Shown here one piece after another: positions 16,601 through 26,880 of a stretch of 50,681 bases of DNA. Numbering within the stretch: position 1 is the stretch's first letter; each line of letters starts with the position of its first letter. The stretch is from positions 1 to 50,681 of the forward strand of contig JANJXF010000084.1 in assembly GCA_024709165.1 (NCBI GenBank), written 5' to 3'. This stretch comes from Thiobacillus sp. Lineage in GTDB: Bacteria; Pseudomonadota; Gammaproteobacteria; Burkholderiales; Thiobacillaceae. The notes beneath the pieces were generated by a model that worked only from the letters and a program-made list of their open reading frames with translations, was not told where the DNA came from and searched no databases. The translations under genes and the position numbers were made by a program.

Positions 16601-18873
16601 TCAATCTTGGTCTCCGGACCCAGTTTTTTCTCAAGCAAAGCGCGTGCTTCGTCGATGCTCGCGATAAGCAAGCTGCCTGGAAAGACGCGAGTATGGTTTT
16701 CTTGCCGTTCCAGGAGCCTGGCCTCTTCCAGCCAGGCGACCGCAATCCGAACTTTCGTGTCGGCGTCGGAAGCATCCGGATCGATCCGGTGCTGATCCGG
16801 GATTTCCAGGAGAATTTCACCGCTTGTAACTACAACTTCCCCTTCACTTCGGTCTTTTTTTTCAATCGAGCGAAGGGCTTTGAGGATCGAGTTGATGTCG
16901 TGCTGGCTAAGGCGCGAGTTCCGCAGCAATCTGAACTGCACATCAAGATCCGCCTCGTCATAGAGGAGTATGCATCTCGCGGGCTGCTGATCCCGCCCTG
17001 CCCGCCCCGCCTCCTGCAGGTAGTTTTCCAGAGAGCCAGGGGTATCAAGGTGTATGACCAGGCGAACATCCGCCTTGTCGACGCCCATGCCAAATGCATT
17101 GGTGGCGGCGATGACGCGAACATCGCCCCGAATAAAAGCCTCCTGGACAGCCCGCTTGTTCTCTGAGGGCATTCCGCCGTGAAAGAAGCCACAGTTGAGG
17201 CCCGCCCCTTTCAAGAATTCGGCTACTTCCTCAACGGTTTTCTGGCGCGCACAAAACACAATCGCGCCACCCTCGTCGCGCAGCGCCTCCTGCAGCAGCC
17301 GAAGCACTTCGGCATACTTCCCTTGCGCGGGTACCGATCGGACTTCGTAGGCCAGATTCTCTCTAGCGACGCCCCCCTCAAGCGCTTCCAGCGTGATGCC
17401 CAAGCGTTCCTCGAAGTGGTCGCGGATGTCCTGAACAACATCGGGCTTGGCTGTCGCCGTAAAACAAAATACGGGCGAGGGTTTATCTTTCTGACGCTTC
17501 TTGATGAAGCGAGAAACGTAGAGGTAATCCGGCCGAAAATCATGCCCCCACTTGGACAGGCAGTGCGCCTCGTCAAACACCCAGGCCCCCACTTCCCGAT
17601 GCATGAGTGCATTGGCGAAAGCCGTGCTTCGGAATTGCTCCGGTGCGACAAAGATCAGCCCCAGGTCGCCCAGCCGCAGCTTGTCCAGCATGAGCCTGCG
17701 TTCGAGGGGGCTGAGCAGGCTATTGAGATAGCCTGCACACGTAATGCCGCGCGCCTCAAGATTGTCGACCTGATCCTTCATCAACGACTGCAACGGCGAG
17801 ATGACGACGGTCAGACTGCCATTCCGGTAATAGCGGGCAAGCGCCGGCAATTGGAAGCAGAGGGACTTGCCCCCGCCCGTTGGCAGAATCGCCAGACTGG
17901 ATTTCCCTGCGAAGCCATTGCTAACAATGACTTCCTGGAGTGAACGGCCGTCTGCGGTACTCGGTGTCGGCCTGAAACTTGTGATTCCCGGAAAATACTG
18001 TGGAAGCAACGCCAATAAGTTGTGTTGCTCCTTGCACCACGTGCATTCTGGATCCGTGCAGGGGACATCCCGAAGGGTGGCGATAAGCTCTCGGGTCTTG
18101 GGGAACGCAAGCGTTACCCATGGGGGAAGCACCGAATTCCCGCCGGCCACCCGGAGCCAAGCCAATGCGTAAGCCAGCGGCTTGTGCCACGCACTATCGG
18201 GAAAATAGTTTTCAACGACCTGCTTCTGGCCTACCCGGCAAACTTTTCCATCTGTCACCCGTACCCACGCACTCCCGGCTTCATCCAATGACGGACGAAG
18301 TGATCGACGAAGCGTGGCAAAAAAACTAGCGAGCCCCTTGCCATTCTCAGGTGCCAGAAGGTAGTGCAAGCAAAGCGCTTCATCCGGATGGCCTTCGACG
18401 CGCTGGCGCAGCGCATCGCCCTGATCCAGGAACAGCTCGTAAGCAAGCTCTGCATCCCGGACCGGATCGTTCTTTGTCGTCGTGCAGAGTTTGTAGTCCT
18501 TGACCAGGCGGTGGTAGGGGTTCTGCGGGAAGGCCACTGGCGAGAGTTCCAGGGTATCCACAAGCGGGAGGCGATGAAGTGCCAGATTTGGATACAACGA
18601 ATCAAGCGCGGGCTGATCGAAAGCCACAATATTGTGGCCCAGCACGAATGCTGCCCCGTCGGTCATTTTGTCTACGCGGCTGACGAGGTCTGCAGCCTTC
18701 CCGGAAATGCGCTCACGGGCGTCCGTGTCGGGCCTGAATAGGCCAAGCTCCCGAAGGACCAATCGATCCTCGCGGGAGGTCTCAATGTCGAGACAAAGGC
18801 ACTTCGCGCCGGCTTTTTCAGGTGCAGTCGTCATCAGCTGCACCCATACAGGTTCTCGCTGCGGCAACAACAT
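13693..18873 (-). CDS. DEDD exonuclease-RecQ helicase-UvrD helicase fusion
   Basis: A 1726-residue three-enzyme fusion. Residues 22-190 are a DnaQ-type 3'-5' exonuclease with D29 and E31 (CLCLDIETS), GHNIVAFDQPAL, and a third acidic motif in DPVRDAELAYEL. Residues 300-700 are RecQ-like: Walker A ILPTGGGKSLCFQ (about 330), VFDEAHCLSKWGHDFRPDYL, FCFTATAKP, and AGRAGRDQQPARC. The C-terminal ~600 residues are UvrD/PcrA-like: LAGPGSGKTRVVVHR, LLVDEYQDI, VGDDDQNIYAFGGS, VENYRST, LLLTAHRAKGLEF, and FYVAMTRARQTL. All motor motifs are intact. It should unwind and digest DNA. It is the last gene of the minus-strand locus, 59 bases after res. The start is uncertain: M14 at 18834 is an alternative. Confidence 0.9.
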   Translation of the reverse strand: MLLPQREPVWVQLMTTAPEKAGAKCLCLDIETSREDRLVLRELGLFRPDTDARERISGKAADLVSRVDKMTDGAAFVLGHNIVAFDQPALDSLYPNLALHRLPLVDTLELSPVAFPQNPYHRLVKDYKLCTTTKNDPVRDAELAYELFLDQGDALRQRVEGHPDEALCLHYLLAPENGKGLASFFATLRRSLRPSLDEAGSAWVRVTDGKVCRVGQKQVVENYFPDSAWHKPLAYALAWLRVAGGNSVLPPWVTLAFPKTRELIATLRDVPCTDPECTWCKEQHNLLALLPQYFPGITSFRPTPSTADGRSLQEVIVSNGFAGKSSLAILPTGGGKSLCFQLPALARYYRNGSLTVVISPLQSLMKDQVDNLEARGITCAGYLNSLLSPLERRLMLDKLRLGDLGLIFVAPEQFRSTAFANALMHREVGAWVFDEAHCLSKWGHDFRPDYLYVSRFIKKRQKDKPSPVFCFTATAKPDVVQDIRDHFEERLGITLEALEGGVARENLAYEVRSVPAQGKYAEVLRLLQEALRDEGGAIVFCARQKTVEEVAEFLKGAGLNCGFFHGGMPSENKRAVQEAFIRGDVRVIAATNAFGMGVDKADVRLVIHLDTPGSLENYLQEAGRAGRDQQPARCILLYDEADLDVQFRLLRNSRLSQHDINSILKALRSIEKKDRSEGEVVVTSGEILLEIPDQHRIDPDASDADTKVRIAVAWLEEARLLERQENHTRVFPGSLLIASIDEARALLEKKLGPETKIEPYLEILTILMQAEDDQAVSTDELMLATGQDSRVVQAMLRDLDRLKLLSNDMEIGVTLYRDPDTATRIVALRNLENALVANLREAAPDADQEDWQILNIRRLCDTLRREAKVEFDPEKLTRLLKSFAEPFGDGAGKRGFFALRPAGQDSRYIKLLRSWQEIDVIRQRRMQLAQALVSFFIGHRQGNNLLVTCKQGDLEAALQSDTTIQNLDVKDWSVALGASLKYLDTNEVLHLARGKAVFRAAMTIELNTEARRRQFKKSDYDQLALHYKDKIIQVHVMAEYARLSLRKVQAAMAFIVAYFSMDRNDFVKTYFAGRKDVLEMATTEAAHRRILTDLQNPEQQAIVAAPLEGSSLVLAGPGSGKTRVVVHRVAWLLRECMVLPEQIMVLTYNRSAAIEVYRRLWALVGPDAAGVSVQTLHGLAMRLTGTSYAVAIERGENIDFNAVIKTATAQLRKAEQGDDVGPSVHRDRILAGLRHLLVDEYQDINADHYDLISALAGRTLNSDEDKLSLMVVGDDDQNIYAFGGSNVRFIQQFETDYQAKRYHLVENYRSTKNIIDCANRVIVRARDRMKSDQEIRINHARRELPAGGDFSHVDPVTEGRVHILEVPEAYFGEVESALSEMQRLNGLQENGKDKYWGRFAVIARQWGHLEAMAAACRLRGIPVRLLRDNHVPDLHSTREGNFLLALLEGRRRGAGLRRRMLLRSTTLSKWFRRRFGQGIDDLIEHPQRAMLAQFIRECESTAPGSERVVLDLIEQFYEFGAGGKSALGDMPNGPMLLLTAHRAKGLEFDHALILDGGGWSKNDDEERRLFYVAMTRARQTLTLCSRQKNPHAFIQDCSDLCLTTPVAGATLNPSLARRTWVADPGQVYLSWPGKFAPDAPIHNAISKLDYGDALALKPRNDGQPGWELADANGVTVTRMAKSFKPPAGQILGVRVASVLVRHAKDGEQVRCPEWELALPEIEYLQE

Positions 18874-18932
18874 TCACTGCCTGTGCTTCTGTGCGTTTTT
18901 TGTTATTCATCCCCCGCCTTTTTTGTACGTTG

Positions 18933-21900
18933 TTATTTCACCAGCTCCATCAGCTTCCCAAAGCTGTCGACCACGTCGTATTTGACGTTCTTCGGGGCGT
19001 ATTTCTCGTTGATCACGTCGAAGAACTTGCGGGCGCACTTGATCTTGGTCTTCTCGATCTCGTTGAGCACCATTGACGACATCGAGCCCTTGGTTTCGGC
19101 CACGAAGTACACGTGCTTGACCGCCCCCTCCGTGAATGAGATCGCCCAGTCTGGGTTGTAATCCCCGACGGGAGTCGGGATCAGGAAGCCGCGCGGCAGC
19201 TTGGCGTACACCACCACTTCGCTGCAGGTATCCAGTTCCTTGACGAATTCACGCTCGACGTTCGAATCGGTGAGCACGTAATCGTAGATGTGGCGCTTGA
19301 GCTTGTCGCCCGCCTTGCTGAAATCCTGCTTCGTCTGCCCAGCGGTGAAGATGTCCATGTCGAACGTGTCCTCGACGGGGTCGTAGGCCAAGTGCTCGAT
19401 GAGTACGGTGGCTTTTTGCTCGTTGATCAGCCTGATGGCCTCGGCAATAAAGCTCTCTGGGTTGGTCTTGAACTGGGCGAATACCGCCACATTCAGCCCA
19501 CGCAGGATGTCGGCCACAGCCCGGCGGGTAAGCTGGGTACCCTCAGCCAGTTTGCCGATCAGGTCGTACTTCACTGCGGAGTGGATCGAATGCGTATTGG
19601 TCTCGGTTTCTGTCGCCTTGAGGGTAAACGCCTCCCCATTCTTCATCCCATCGTAGGTAGCCTGGTCTGCCTGCTCGCCACGCTGAATCGTGTATTGAAG
19701 CGGCGTGACGCGCAGCTGTTCGTCGAGCGCCTTGACTGCCTTCTGCACCAGCTCTGCTGAGTCAAAGCCGACGCTATAGGCTGCCTTGCGATTGATGCGG
19801 TCCCAGAGGGCCTTGAACTCCTGCTTCTCGAAGTTGCTGTTGAGCGGGTTCTTCTTGGGGCGGCGATCGTCACCAATCTCGGGCAGCTGGCTTTCGCTGA
19901 AGATGCTGTCGATCAACTGGAACACCTGCTCAGCGTGCGGCTTCAAGTCAGGCGGAAGCTCGGCAAGGGTGCCCGCCTTCTTCGCCTCGTGATAGGACTC
20001 CGCGATGCGGTCGACCTCGTCCGTGTAGTCGTTCTTGAGAAGATATTTGTAGATTTGCTTGGCCAGCTGCGGCGTAACCTTGATCTCGCCCTCCGGCGTT
20101 TTGAAAACCTTGCCGGTAAAGTAGGTCTCGTCTGCCACCTTCGGTCGGGCGGACAGCGACTCACTGATATCCTTCTGCAATGCGGCAACAAAATCCTTGT
20201 AGCTTTCGCTCGCCACCACTGTCAGCACGTTCACGTCATGCACGATAGCCGGGTGGTCCATGCGCTCGCCGTGCTGGTTCACCGACAGCCGCAGGCCACG
20301 CCCCACCTCCTGTCGGCGTGAAATCGTGTTGTCGCTGTGCTTAAGCGCGCAGATCACAAACACATTGGGGTTATCCCAGCCTTCGCGCAGCGCAGAGTGC
20401 GAGAAGATAAAGCGAACGGGCTCGGCGAAGGATAGCAACTGTTCCTTCTTCTTGAGGATCAGGTCGTAGGCATCCACGTCGCTCGACAAACCCGCGTTCT
20501 CCCCCCGCTTTTCCACATCCGGGTCGACCAGTCGCTTCGTCTTCTTGTCGATGGAGAAGTAACCACTGTGGGTCTTGTCCGAAGTGATCCCGTTCAGGTA
20601 CTTGATGTACGGCGTTTCGTCGAGTTCAAGCACTTCATTGAGGTACAGCTCATATTCTTCCTCGAAGACACGCGCATATTCGCCCTTCTCGTCGTCCCTG
20701 CTGTAATCGCGGTACTTGGCCACTTCATCGATGAAGAAGAGGGTCAGCACTTTGACCCCTTGCTGGAACAGCGCCTGTTCCTTGTCGAAGTGGGCCTTGA
20801 TCGCCTCGCGGATCTGAATGCGGCGCAACGCCTGCTCGTTCACATCACCCGCCACCTCGCCCACGAACAGCTCCACGCCGTTGGTAAAGCTCAGAGTGTC
20901 TGTGTTCGCATTGATGTCTGACACCACGTACCCACGGTACTGGTCGAGTCCATCCGAAAGGTCAAACAGGTTGTCGCCTTTCGAGAGCTTCCGCACCACC
21001 CGCTTGATCTCGCCCTTCTTCAGCTTCTGCTCAAGCTCCACCCGGGCCTGGGGTGACTTTATCGAGATTTCAATGGACTGCAGGTAAAGATAGGCATTGG
21101 TTCCCGCCAGCCCCTTCACCGAGATACCGCGCACGGCGATCTTCTTAACCAGCTTCTGGTTGTAGGCATCGAGCGCGTCCAGGCGGTGGACCTTATTATG
21201 TGTCGTCTTGTGCGTTGCCGAGTAGCGCAAAATCATCAAAGGATTGAACTCCTTTAAAGCATCAAGCGTCTTCTCTCCTTCCATTTTTTGCGGTTCATCC
21301 AAGATGAGAATCGGCCGGTTTGCCTTGATGACGTCGATCGGTCGGCGAGACTGGAAATCATCCAGTTCGGCGTAGATTTTTCGAGCCTCTGCGCTGGCAT
21401 TGGCCTTCAAATTTTTCTGTGCGTTGAATGCCTGCACGTTGATCACCATGACGTTGATCCCGGCGTCCGACGAAAAGCTCTCCAGGTGGTGCAGCTGCTT
21501 GGAGTTGTAGATGAAGAAGCGTGGCTTCTTGTGATACGTCTCCAGGAAATGCTCGGCCGTAATCTCCAGCGACTTGGCCACGCCCTCGCGAATGGCAATG
21601 CTCGGCACAACGATGATGAACTTGCTCCAGCCGTACTGCCTGTTCAGCTCGAAGATGGTCTTGATGTAACAGTAGGTCTTGCCCGTGCCGGTCTCCATCT
21701 CGATGTCGAGGTTGACCTTGCTGATCTTGGTCTTCACCAGGTCGGTCGAAACGGGCAGGTTCTGCTGGCGTTGAACCTGCTGGATGTTTTCCAGGAGGTT
21801 CAGCTCGGACAGGGTGAGGTCCCCGTTGCGGAACGCCGCCTCTTTGTCGGCGACGGCTTCGGACGGGTCGAGCGCCAGCGAAGTCTGCGGGCTGGCGGGC

Positions 21901-22031
21901 TGGGCTTGCTGTGCACCAGGATCCAGTCGATACCGGATGCCGCCGTGGGTCGGCACCTGCCCCTTGAAGCAATCTACTACCGCCTGGACGGCAGCGGTTT
22001 GATACTCTTGGGTCTTGAACTTCAGCTTCAT
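18933..22031 (-). CDS. res: Type III restriction enzyme Res subunit
   Basis: A 1032-residue superfamily 2 helicase-nuclease. It has Walker [15 protein letters not shown] (about residue 112), a DEAD-box-like ILDEPQKM (about 243), LRYSATHKT, and helicase motif [13 protein letters not shown]. The C-terminus has a PD-(D/E)XK nuclease core, NPDWAISF followed by VYFVAETKG (about 970-990). This is the Res subunit of a type III restriction-modification system, which translocates from unmodified sites and cuts with Mod. ATG at 22031 is preferred: AAAGAG lies upstream, and the longer TTG opening adds only MQKENG. The locus order is unusual because a Fic gene lies between mod and res. The gap to Fic (22032-22258) holds no gene. 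Confidence 0.9.
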   Translation of the reverse strand: MKLKFKTQEYQTAAVQAVVDCFKGQVPTHGGIRYRLDPGAQQAQPASPQTSLALDPSEAVADKEAAFRNGDLTLSELNLLENIQQVQRQQNLPVSTDLVKTKISKVNLDIEMETGTGKTYCYIKTIFELNRQYGWSKFIIVVPSIAIREGVAKSLEITAEHFLETYHKKPRFFIYNSKQLHHLESFSSDAGINVMVINVQAFNAQKNLKANASAEARKIYAELDDFQSRRPIDVIKANRPILILDEPQKMEGEKTLDALKEFNPLMILRYSATHKTTHNKVHRLDALDAYNQKLVKKIAVRGISVKGLAGTNAYLYLQSIEISIKSPQARVELEQKLKKGEIKRVVRKLSKGDNLFDLSDGLDQYRGYVVSDINANTDTLSFTNGVELFVGEVAGDVNEQALRRIQIREAIKAHFDKEQALFQQGVKVLTLFFIDEVAKYRDYSRDDEKGEYARVFEEEYELYLNEVLELDETPYIKYLNGITSDKTHSGYFSIDKKTKRLVDPDVEKRGENAGLSSDVDAYDLILKKKEQLLSFAEPVRFIFSHSALREGWDNPNVFVICALKHSDNTISRRQEVGRGLRLSVNQHGERMDHPAIVHDVNVLTVVASESYKDFVAALQKDISESLSARPKVADETYFTGKVFKTPEGEIKVTPQLAKQIYKYLLKNDYTDEVDRIAESYHEAKKAGTLAELPPDLKPHAEQVFQLIDSIFSESQLPEIGDDRRPKKNPLNSNFEKQEFKALWDRINRKAAYSVGFDSAELVQKAVKALDEQLRVTPLQYTIQRGEQADQATYDGMKNGEAFTLKATETETNTHSIHSAVKYDLIGKLAEGTQLTRRAVADILRGLNVAVFAQFKTNPESFIAEAIRLINEQKATVLIEHLAYDPVEDTFDMDIFTAGQTKQDFSKAGDKLKRHIYDYVLTDSNVEREFVKELDTCSEVVVYAKLPRGFLIPTPVGDYNPDWAISFTEGAVKHVYFVAETKGSMSSMVLNEIEKTKIKCARKFFDVINEKYAPKNVKYDVVDSFGKLMELVK

Positions 22032-22258
22032 GCCATTCTCTTTCTGCAATCTTTTTGCAAATTCGGCCTCAGCAGGGAGATAAGTATTTGTTTCATATCA
22101 ACTAAGCCCATGTTCTTTCTGCGATCTCTCTGTGCAACGGCCTGTCTTTCTCTGCAGATTTATGGAGCCTTCCGACTCCATTAAGCATTTTGGGGAGCGC
22201 AATTTAATAAACAGACTCCACAAACAGGCTTGCACCGTTTCCAGACTCCACAACCATG

Positions 22259-23374
22259 TCACAGCACCTCGCGACCTTCGGCCAGGTTGATCAGCCGGGG
22301 GAAGCACAGTGTGGCCGGGCGCCGACCGCTGCCGGCCTGTAGCTCCCGCAGGATCCCCGCGTCTCTCATCTGGCGCAGCAGCCCTGGCGTCGTCTTCTCA
22401 TGAATGCCAAATTCCTGAAACAGCTGTTGGGCGAGATCGGATGAACGGAAGACGGGCTTGCTGAAAATCGCGTCCAGCACATGCACCGTGTACTGCGAAT
22501 GCGTGGCCGCTTGTATGGCCAGCTTCATCTCCTCATACAGGGCCTGAATGGCCGTCACCCGGGCGCTATTCTGGGCGGCCTGCGTCACGATGGCCTGCAA
22601 GAAAAAAACGATCCAGCTGTTCCAGTCACCCTCGACGGAAATCGCCTTGAGCCGCTGGTAATAGTCCTCCCGGTGGTTCTCCAGGTATTCGGACAGATAG
22701 AACATGGGCTGAGACAAGGCCCGCTTCTGATACAGGAACAGTGGGATCAGGATGCGGCCTATCCGGCCGTTGCCGTCCTTGAACGGGTGCAGCAACTCGA
22801 ACTGGGCATGCACGACTGCCGTTTGCAGCAGAAAGTCCACATCGTCGCTGTCCAGATAATGCTCCCAGGCCTGAAGGTAGTCCGGCAACTGAAGCGGGTT
22901 GGGCGGCACAAAGCTAGCCTGCTCGATCGTGCAACCATGCTTGCCGATCCAGTTCTGGTCTTTGCGGAACTCGCCCGGCGTCTTGTCCTGGCCCCGCACG
23001 CTGTTCATCAAAATGCGATGCAGCTCCCGCACAAACCCAAGGCGAATCGGATAGTCCTTCAAGTATTCCCGCGCGGAAAACAAGGCCTGACGGTAGTTGG
23101 AGATTTCCTGAATGTCCTGGAATTTCTCCCCCTCTTTCAACAGCCCCGCCTCCTGCTCCAGCACCTCGTCGACAGTCGCCTGCGTGCCCTCGATCTTGGA
23201 AGACAGCACCGCTTCCTGCGTGGTCAGCGGCGACAGCATCACGGCCGGGTTGGGTATGCCTTGCAGCAACCCATCGTAACGGGCCAGGGCCGCGTTGGCC
23301 TGCCCCACCAGCGGCAGCAGGCGACGGAAATCCAGCTCGGTCAGCGGCAATGCGTCGGGAACATAGGGATTCAT
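22259..23374 (-). CDS. Fic-domain protein with N-terminal inhibitory motif
   Basis: A 371-residue Fic protein. The inhibitory motif SSKIEGT lies near residue 62, in the N-terminal helix region of class II Fic proteins, where its glutamate blocks ATP binding. The catalytic loop HPFKDGNGRIGRILI (about residue 195) is intact, with catalytic His. The C-terminal third looks like a winged helix (EFGIHEKTTPGLLRQMRDAG). Known Fic enzymes transfer AMP to protein hydroxyls, and some are toxins. It starts 11 bases after the mod stop codon. Fic genes are known as insertions within restriction-modification loci. Here it may act as a guard or regulator of the system; that is inference. Confidence 0.88.
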   Translation of the reverse strand: MNPYVPDALPLTELDFRRLLPLVGQANAALARYDGLLQGIPNPAVMLSPLTTQEAVLSSKIEGTQATVDEVLEQEAGLLKEGEKFQDIQEISNYRQALFSAREYLKDYPIRLGFVRELHRILMNSVRGQDKTPGEFRKDQNWIGKHGCTIEQASFVPPNPLQLPDYLQAWEHYLDSDDVDFLLQTAVVHAQFELLHPFKDGNGRIGRILIPLFLYQKRALSQPMFYLSEYLENHREDYYQRLKAISVEGDWNSWIVFFLQAIVTQAAQNSARVTAIQALYEEMKLAIQAATHSQYTVHVLDAIFSKPVFRSSDLAQQLFQEFGIHEKTTPGLLRQMRDAGILRELQAGSGRRPATLCFPRLINLAEGREVL

Positions 23375-23385
23375 ATGTGCCTACC

Positions 23386-25386
23386 TCAGATGGACTTCAC
23401 TTCGGTGGCGGGCGACAGCAGCTTGAAAATCTGCTCGACGTTGATCTTCACAGCGCTGTCCCTGAATCCGGCGTCGCGGAACACCACGCGCAGCGGCTCC
23501 AGCTTTGCGAGCTCCTTCACGAAGGGCTCGTCGATACCGCCGCTCGCGTCGAAGCATGCAGCCAGTGCATTCCCGTCAACCAGGAACACGTCTTTGTCCT
23601 GGATCGTCTGCTTAGCAATCTGCAAAGCCAAGTCCACGCCCCAATCCAGCATCACCTGAAACAGCAGGTCTTCGGGAGTACGGTCGGGCTTGATGTTGTC
23701 TACGAGAAGGTCGATTTGGCCTTTATCTAGCGCGTCGGGAGCGTAATAAACGTCAGCCATATTTGACGTATCGATTTTGAGCACACGGAAGCCAACGTCC
23801 CGACTCCATCCCGGAGCGCCATCCTTCTCCCGCACAGCCGTACCTGCGCGGCGGATGCGTTCCTTTGAGATTTCCGAAATAAAGGGTTTTAGGCCGATCT
23901 GTGTGCAGAACTGATAGGCCTCCTTTGCGTCCTTGCTTTCCTGACCAATTTCCTCAGGATACTGAACACTAATGAAACGACGACCGCCTCCTTCTCGACG
24001 GTTTATTTCCATCGTTGCATGCGCAAGGGTCGAAGATCCAGCGAACAGGTCAAGGCAGATGTCTTTCGGCCCAGTCATGAAGGAAATGAGCCGCTCCATC
24101 AAGAGTACCGGCTTGGGGTTAGAAAATACTTTTTTCCCTTCGGGGAATAGAGTCTTAAGATCATAGGCCCCAGACCGGCCATCCAGATCAAAAACGCTGG
24201 ACAATTTGTCTTCATACTCAGAGGCGTATGCCTTCAGCTCGATCAGTTTTGTATCGTCATCCCCAAAAAGAACAAGACCTTCGGAAAGCAATCGCTTCAT
24301 GGTTTCTTCCGGGAAACGATAGCCCATCAACGGTTGCTTACAGGCCCTGCCAGTTGCTGGATGAATAACATCGTACCTGTAACCTTCTTTTCCAGGGTTA
24401 TGAACGCTACGGCTTCCTGCATAGACGCCATGCACGTCTATAAATTTGTAGTCCGCGAGGGGCCCCAGTTGAGACTTGTTTTCTCTATACCACTCAGTGT
24501 AAGCGGCCTGAAGATCGTCAAGCTTAGGATGCTTCGCGATCAGCTCTTCCCCAATCTTGACGAGAATCTCTTTGGCGTCTGAAACTGAAGTCTTCCAGAC
24601 GCCTTCGAGATCGCTCTTGCTTCTTGCAAATACGTGAATGCTCTCGTGCTCGATAGCGATGTTGCTCGGGTTGTTGTCTGTGGCGTTCTTCCAAATCAGG
24701 GTGCCAAGGAAGTTTGCTTCACCAAATACCTCGTAACATAAGTGAAGAACGTTCGCTGTTTCGGCGTCATCAATGGAGATGGCAATAACACCGGCTGGGG
24801 CCAACAGATTCCGTGCGACTCTTAGCCGCTGATACATCATCCCAAGCCAGTCGGAATGGAATCTTCCGTTTGCCTCAGTATTGGCAACGAGTCGGTTACC
24901 CTCTTCATCGGACTGATTGCTATGCGTCAGATAGTCGTAGGTGTCTCCAACGAAATCGTCTCGATAGACAAGGTTGTTCCCCTTCTTTCGGTTGTAGGGC
25001 GGGTCGAGATAGATCAGCTTGATTCTGCCGAGATATGTTTCCTGCAATAGTTTCAAGGCATCCAAATTGTCGCCCTCGACGAATAGGTTCTTCGTCGTAT
25101 CGAAGCTCACACTCTCCTTGCTGCAAGGCCGGAGCGTCTTGGCGATCGGTGCATTGGCCGCCAGCAGCGCCTCTCGTTTACCTGGCCAGTTCAGGTGGTA
25201 GCGCTCTTGCGGGCCTTCAACAATGGAATCGGCCAACTCTTGACGTAGCTGATCGAAATCCACGGCCAGCTTCAATGTGCCGCCTTCACCCTTCGCCTCA
25301 GTCACACAATTTGGAAACAACTCGCGAATACGGGCGACGTTGTCCTGCGTGAGATTGGGCGAGTGCATTTTCATTTTTTCCATCAT
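23386..25386 (-). CDS. mod: Type III Mod DNA methyltransferase
   Basis: A 666-residue methyltransferase of the beta class, with catalytic motif DPPY at residues 128-131 (IYLDPPYNRKKGN) ahead of the S-adenosylmethionine motif DLFAGSSTLAHA (about residue 443). It should methylate adenine N6 in the recognition site and, with Res, recognise DNA. The central region (about 200-430) is the likely target recognition domain, and its sequence specificity cannot be read here. The start ATG at 25386 follows a weak AAGGAT; a second ATG is adjacent. The gap to the DUF2130 gene (25387-25468) is empty. Confidence 0.92.
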   Translation of the reverse strand: MMEKMKMHSPNLTQDNVARIRELFPNCVTEAKGEGGTLKLAVDFDQLRQELADSIVEGPQERYHLNWPGKREALLAANAPIAKTLRPCSKESVSFDTTKNLFVEGDNLDALKLLQETYLGRIKLIYLDPPYNRKKGNNLVYRDDFVGDTYDYLTHSNQSDEEGNRLVANTEANGRFHSDWLGMMYQRLRVARNLLAPAGVIAISIDDAETANVLHLCYEVFGEANFLGTLIWKNATDNNPSNIAIEHESIHVFARSKSDLEGVWKTSVSDAKEILVKIGEELIAKHPKLDDLQAAYTEWYRENKSQLGPLADYKFIDVHGVYAGSRSVHNPGKEGYRYDVIHPATGRACKQPLMGYRFPEETMKRLLSEGLVLFGDDDTKLIELKAYASEYEDKLSSVFDLDGRSGAYDLKTLFPEGKKVFSNPKPVLLMERLISFMTGPKDICLDLFAGSSTLAHATMEINRREGGGRRFISVQYPEEIGQESKDAKEAYQFCTQIGLKPFISEISKERIRRAGTAVREKDGAPGWSRDVGFRVLKIDTSNMADVYYAPDALDKGQIDLLVDNIKPDRTPEDLLFQVMLDWGVDLALQIAKQTIQDKDVFLVDGNALAACFDASGGIDEPFVKELAKLEPLRVVFRDAGFRDSAVKINVEQIFKLLSPATEVKSI

Positions 25387-25468
25387 TAGTATCCTTGGTC
25401 CGCGCTACGGTTTCGGTGGGGCGACGAATTCTCTGCTCTACCCGTAAAAGCGGTTGAAATAGATAGCC

Positions 25469-26878
25469 TCATTCTTTATCAGACGAATCTTGATTCTTAA
25501 GCTCGTCGAACTTGTCCGCCATCGTCGGATTGCCCCGCGTCAGCTTCTTGATTGTCACGTCTTGTGCCTTGTCATTGGCAAGGCGCAGGTTCCGATCGGT
25601 GCCGAGCAGCGCCTCCTTCGTCTTCTGCAGGTGGTCGATCGATTTGTCGATCTCATCGATCGCTGTTTGGAAGCGCCTGGAAGCGAGGTCGTAATTCTTC
25701 CCGAATGCGGCCTTGAACGACTCAAGCTCGATTTCGAAGGTCGTAATGTCGATGTTTTGCGCCTTCACGAGCGCCAGCTCCGATTTGTATTGGAGCGAGT
25801 TCATAGCAGCATTTCGCAGCAGCGTGATGATTGGAATGAAGAACTGCGGTCGGACGATGTACATCTTTGGGTGGCGATGGAACATATCGACAATCCCGGA
25901 GTTGTATAGCTCGCTGTCGGGTTCAAGCAGGGAGACCAGAACTGCGTACTCGCACCCTTTCTCGGTGCGATCCTTGTCGAGCTCCTTCAAGAAGTCTTCG
26001 TTCTTTTTCTTGGTGGCCGTTTCGTCACTCTCGTTCTTCATCTCGAACATGATCGAGACGATCTCGGTGCCAGCCTCATCTGAGTCGCGGAAGATGTAAT
26101 CACCCTTGCTGCCGGTCCGCGAATCGTTGTCCTTCTCGAAGTATGCCCTGGGAAACGCAGTGGCACGGATTCGGTTGAACTCAGTCTCGCAGTGCTGCTC
26201 AAGGGTTTCGCCCACCATCTTGGTCGATAGTCGCGCCTTCATGTCTCGAAGGCGCTCGATCGCGTCATCGCGATCCTTGATCTGCGTCTCGAACTTTTCT
26301 TTCAGAGCCTTCTCGGCGAGATGCTTTTCAAGCTCTACCCGCTGCAAGCCGCTCTTCAGTTCATCGCGTTCCTTCTCTACTGCACTGACTGCCTCGGTGA
26401 TCTCGAGCTTTTTTTCGATGTTGCTGGCGTCAAGCTTTGCCTTCAGCTCCTGAACCTCTGCATCCTTCACCGCAGTGGCTTTCTGCAACTCGTTCAGGAG
26501 CTTGGCCTCAGCCAGCTTGGATGCGGCGTGCTTGTCATGCTTCGCCTGCTCAAGCTCGTTTGCAAGCGCGTCACGCTCTTTCTCTACTGCGCTCAGGGCC
26601 TGAGTCACGGCGAGTTGCCGCGCAACCTCACCGGCATCGAGCTTGGCTTTCAACTCCTGGATCTCGGCGTCCTTGGCAGAAGCCACCTTCTGCAATTCGC
26701 TGGCGACCTTTGCTTGGGCGAGTTCGACGGCATTCCGCTTGTCCTGCTCAGCCAGCTCAAGCCGCTCATGTAGCTGCTTCTCGAAATCGCTATCACGAAC
26801 TTGCTTCAGGATGTCCGCGTACCCGGCATCATCAATCTTAAATGCCTTACCGCAGTGCGGGCAGATGATTTCATGCAT
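25469..26878 (-). CDS. DUF2130 coiled-coil protein with PD-(D/E)XK-like core
   Basis: A 469-residue protein. An N-terminal zinc-ribbon half-motif CPHCGK (residues 6-11) is followed by a coiled coil (30-225) that contains a clear duplication: residues 54-110 and 123-179 share [18 protein letters not shown] and SAVEKERD with a 69-residue period. The C-terminal domain has the DUF2130 signature, with [10 protein letters not shown] followed by SIMFEMKNE. This D and ExK spacing is like restriction nucleases, though nuclease activity of this family is not established to my knowledge. Its ATG lies only two bases after the stop of the OLD-like gene, so the two are coupled. Context suggests a DNA-processing part of the defence locus. 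Confidence 0.85.
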   Translation of the reverse strand: MHEIICPHCGKAFKIDDAGYADILKQVRDSDFEKQLHERLELAEQDKRNAVELAQAKVASELQKVASAKDAEIQELKAKLDAGEVARQLAVTQALSAVEKERDALANELEQAKHDKHAASKLAEAKLLNELQKATAVKDAEVQELKAKLDASNIEKKLEITEAVSAVEKERDELKSGLQRVELEKHLAEKALKEKFETQIKDRDDAIERLRDMKARLSTKMVGETLEQHCETEFNRIRATAFPRAYFEKDNDSRTGSKGDYIFRDSDEAGTEIVSIMFEMKNESDETATKKKNEDFLKELDKDRTEKGCEYAVLVSLLEPDSELYNSGIVDMFHRHPKMYIVRPQFFIPIITLLRNAAMNSLQYKSELALVKAQNIDITTFEIELESFKAAFGKNYDLASRRFQTAIDEIDKSIDHLQKTKEALLGTDRNLRLANDKAQDVTIKKLTRGNPTMADKFDELKNQDSSDKE

Positions 26879-26880
26879 AG

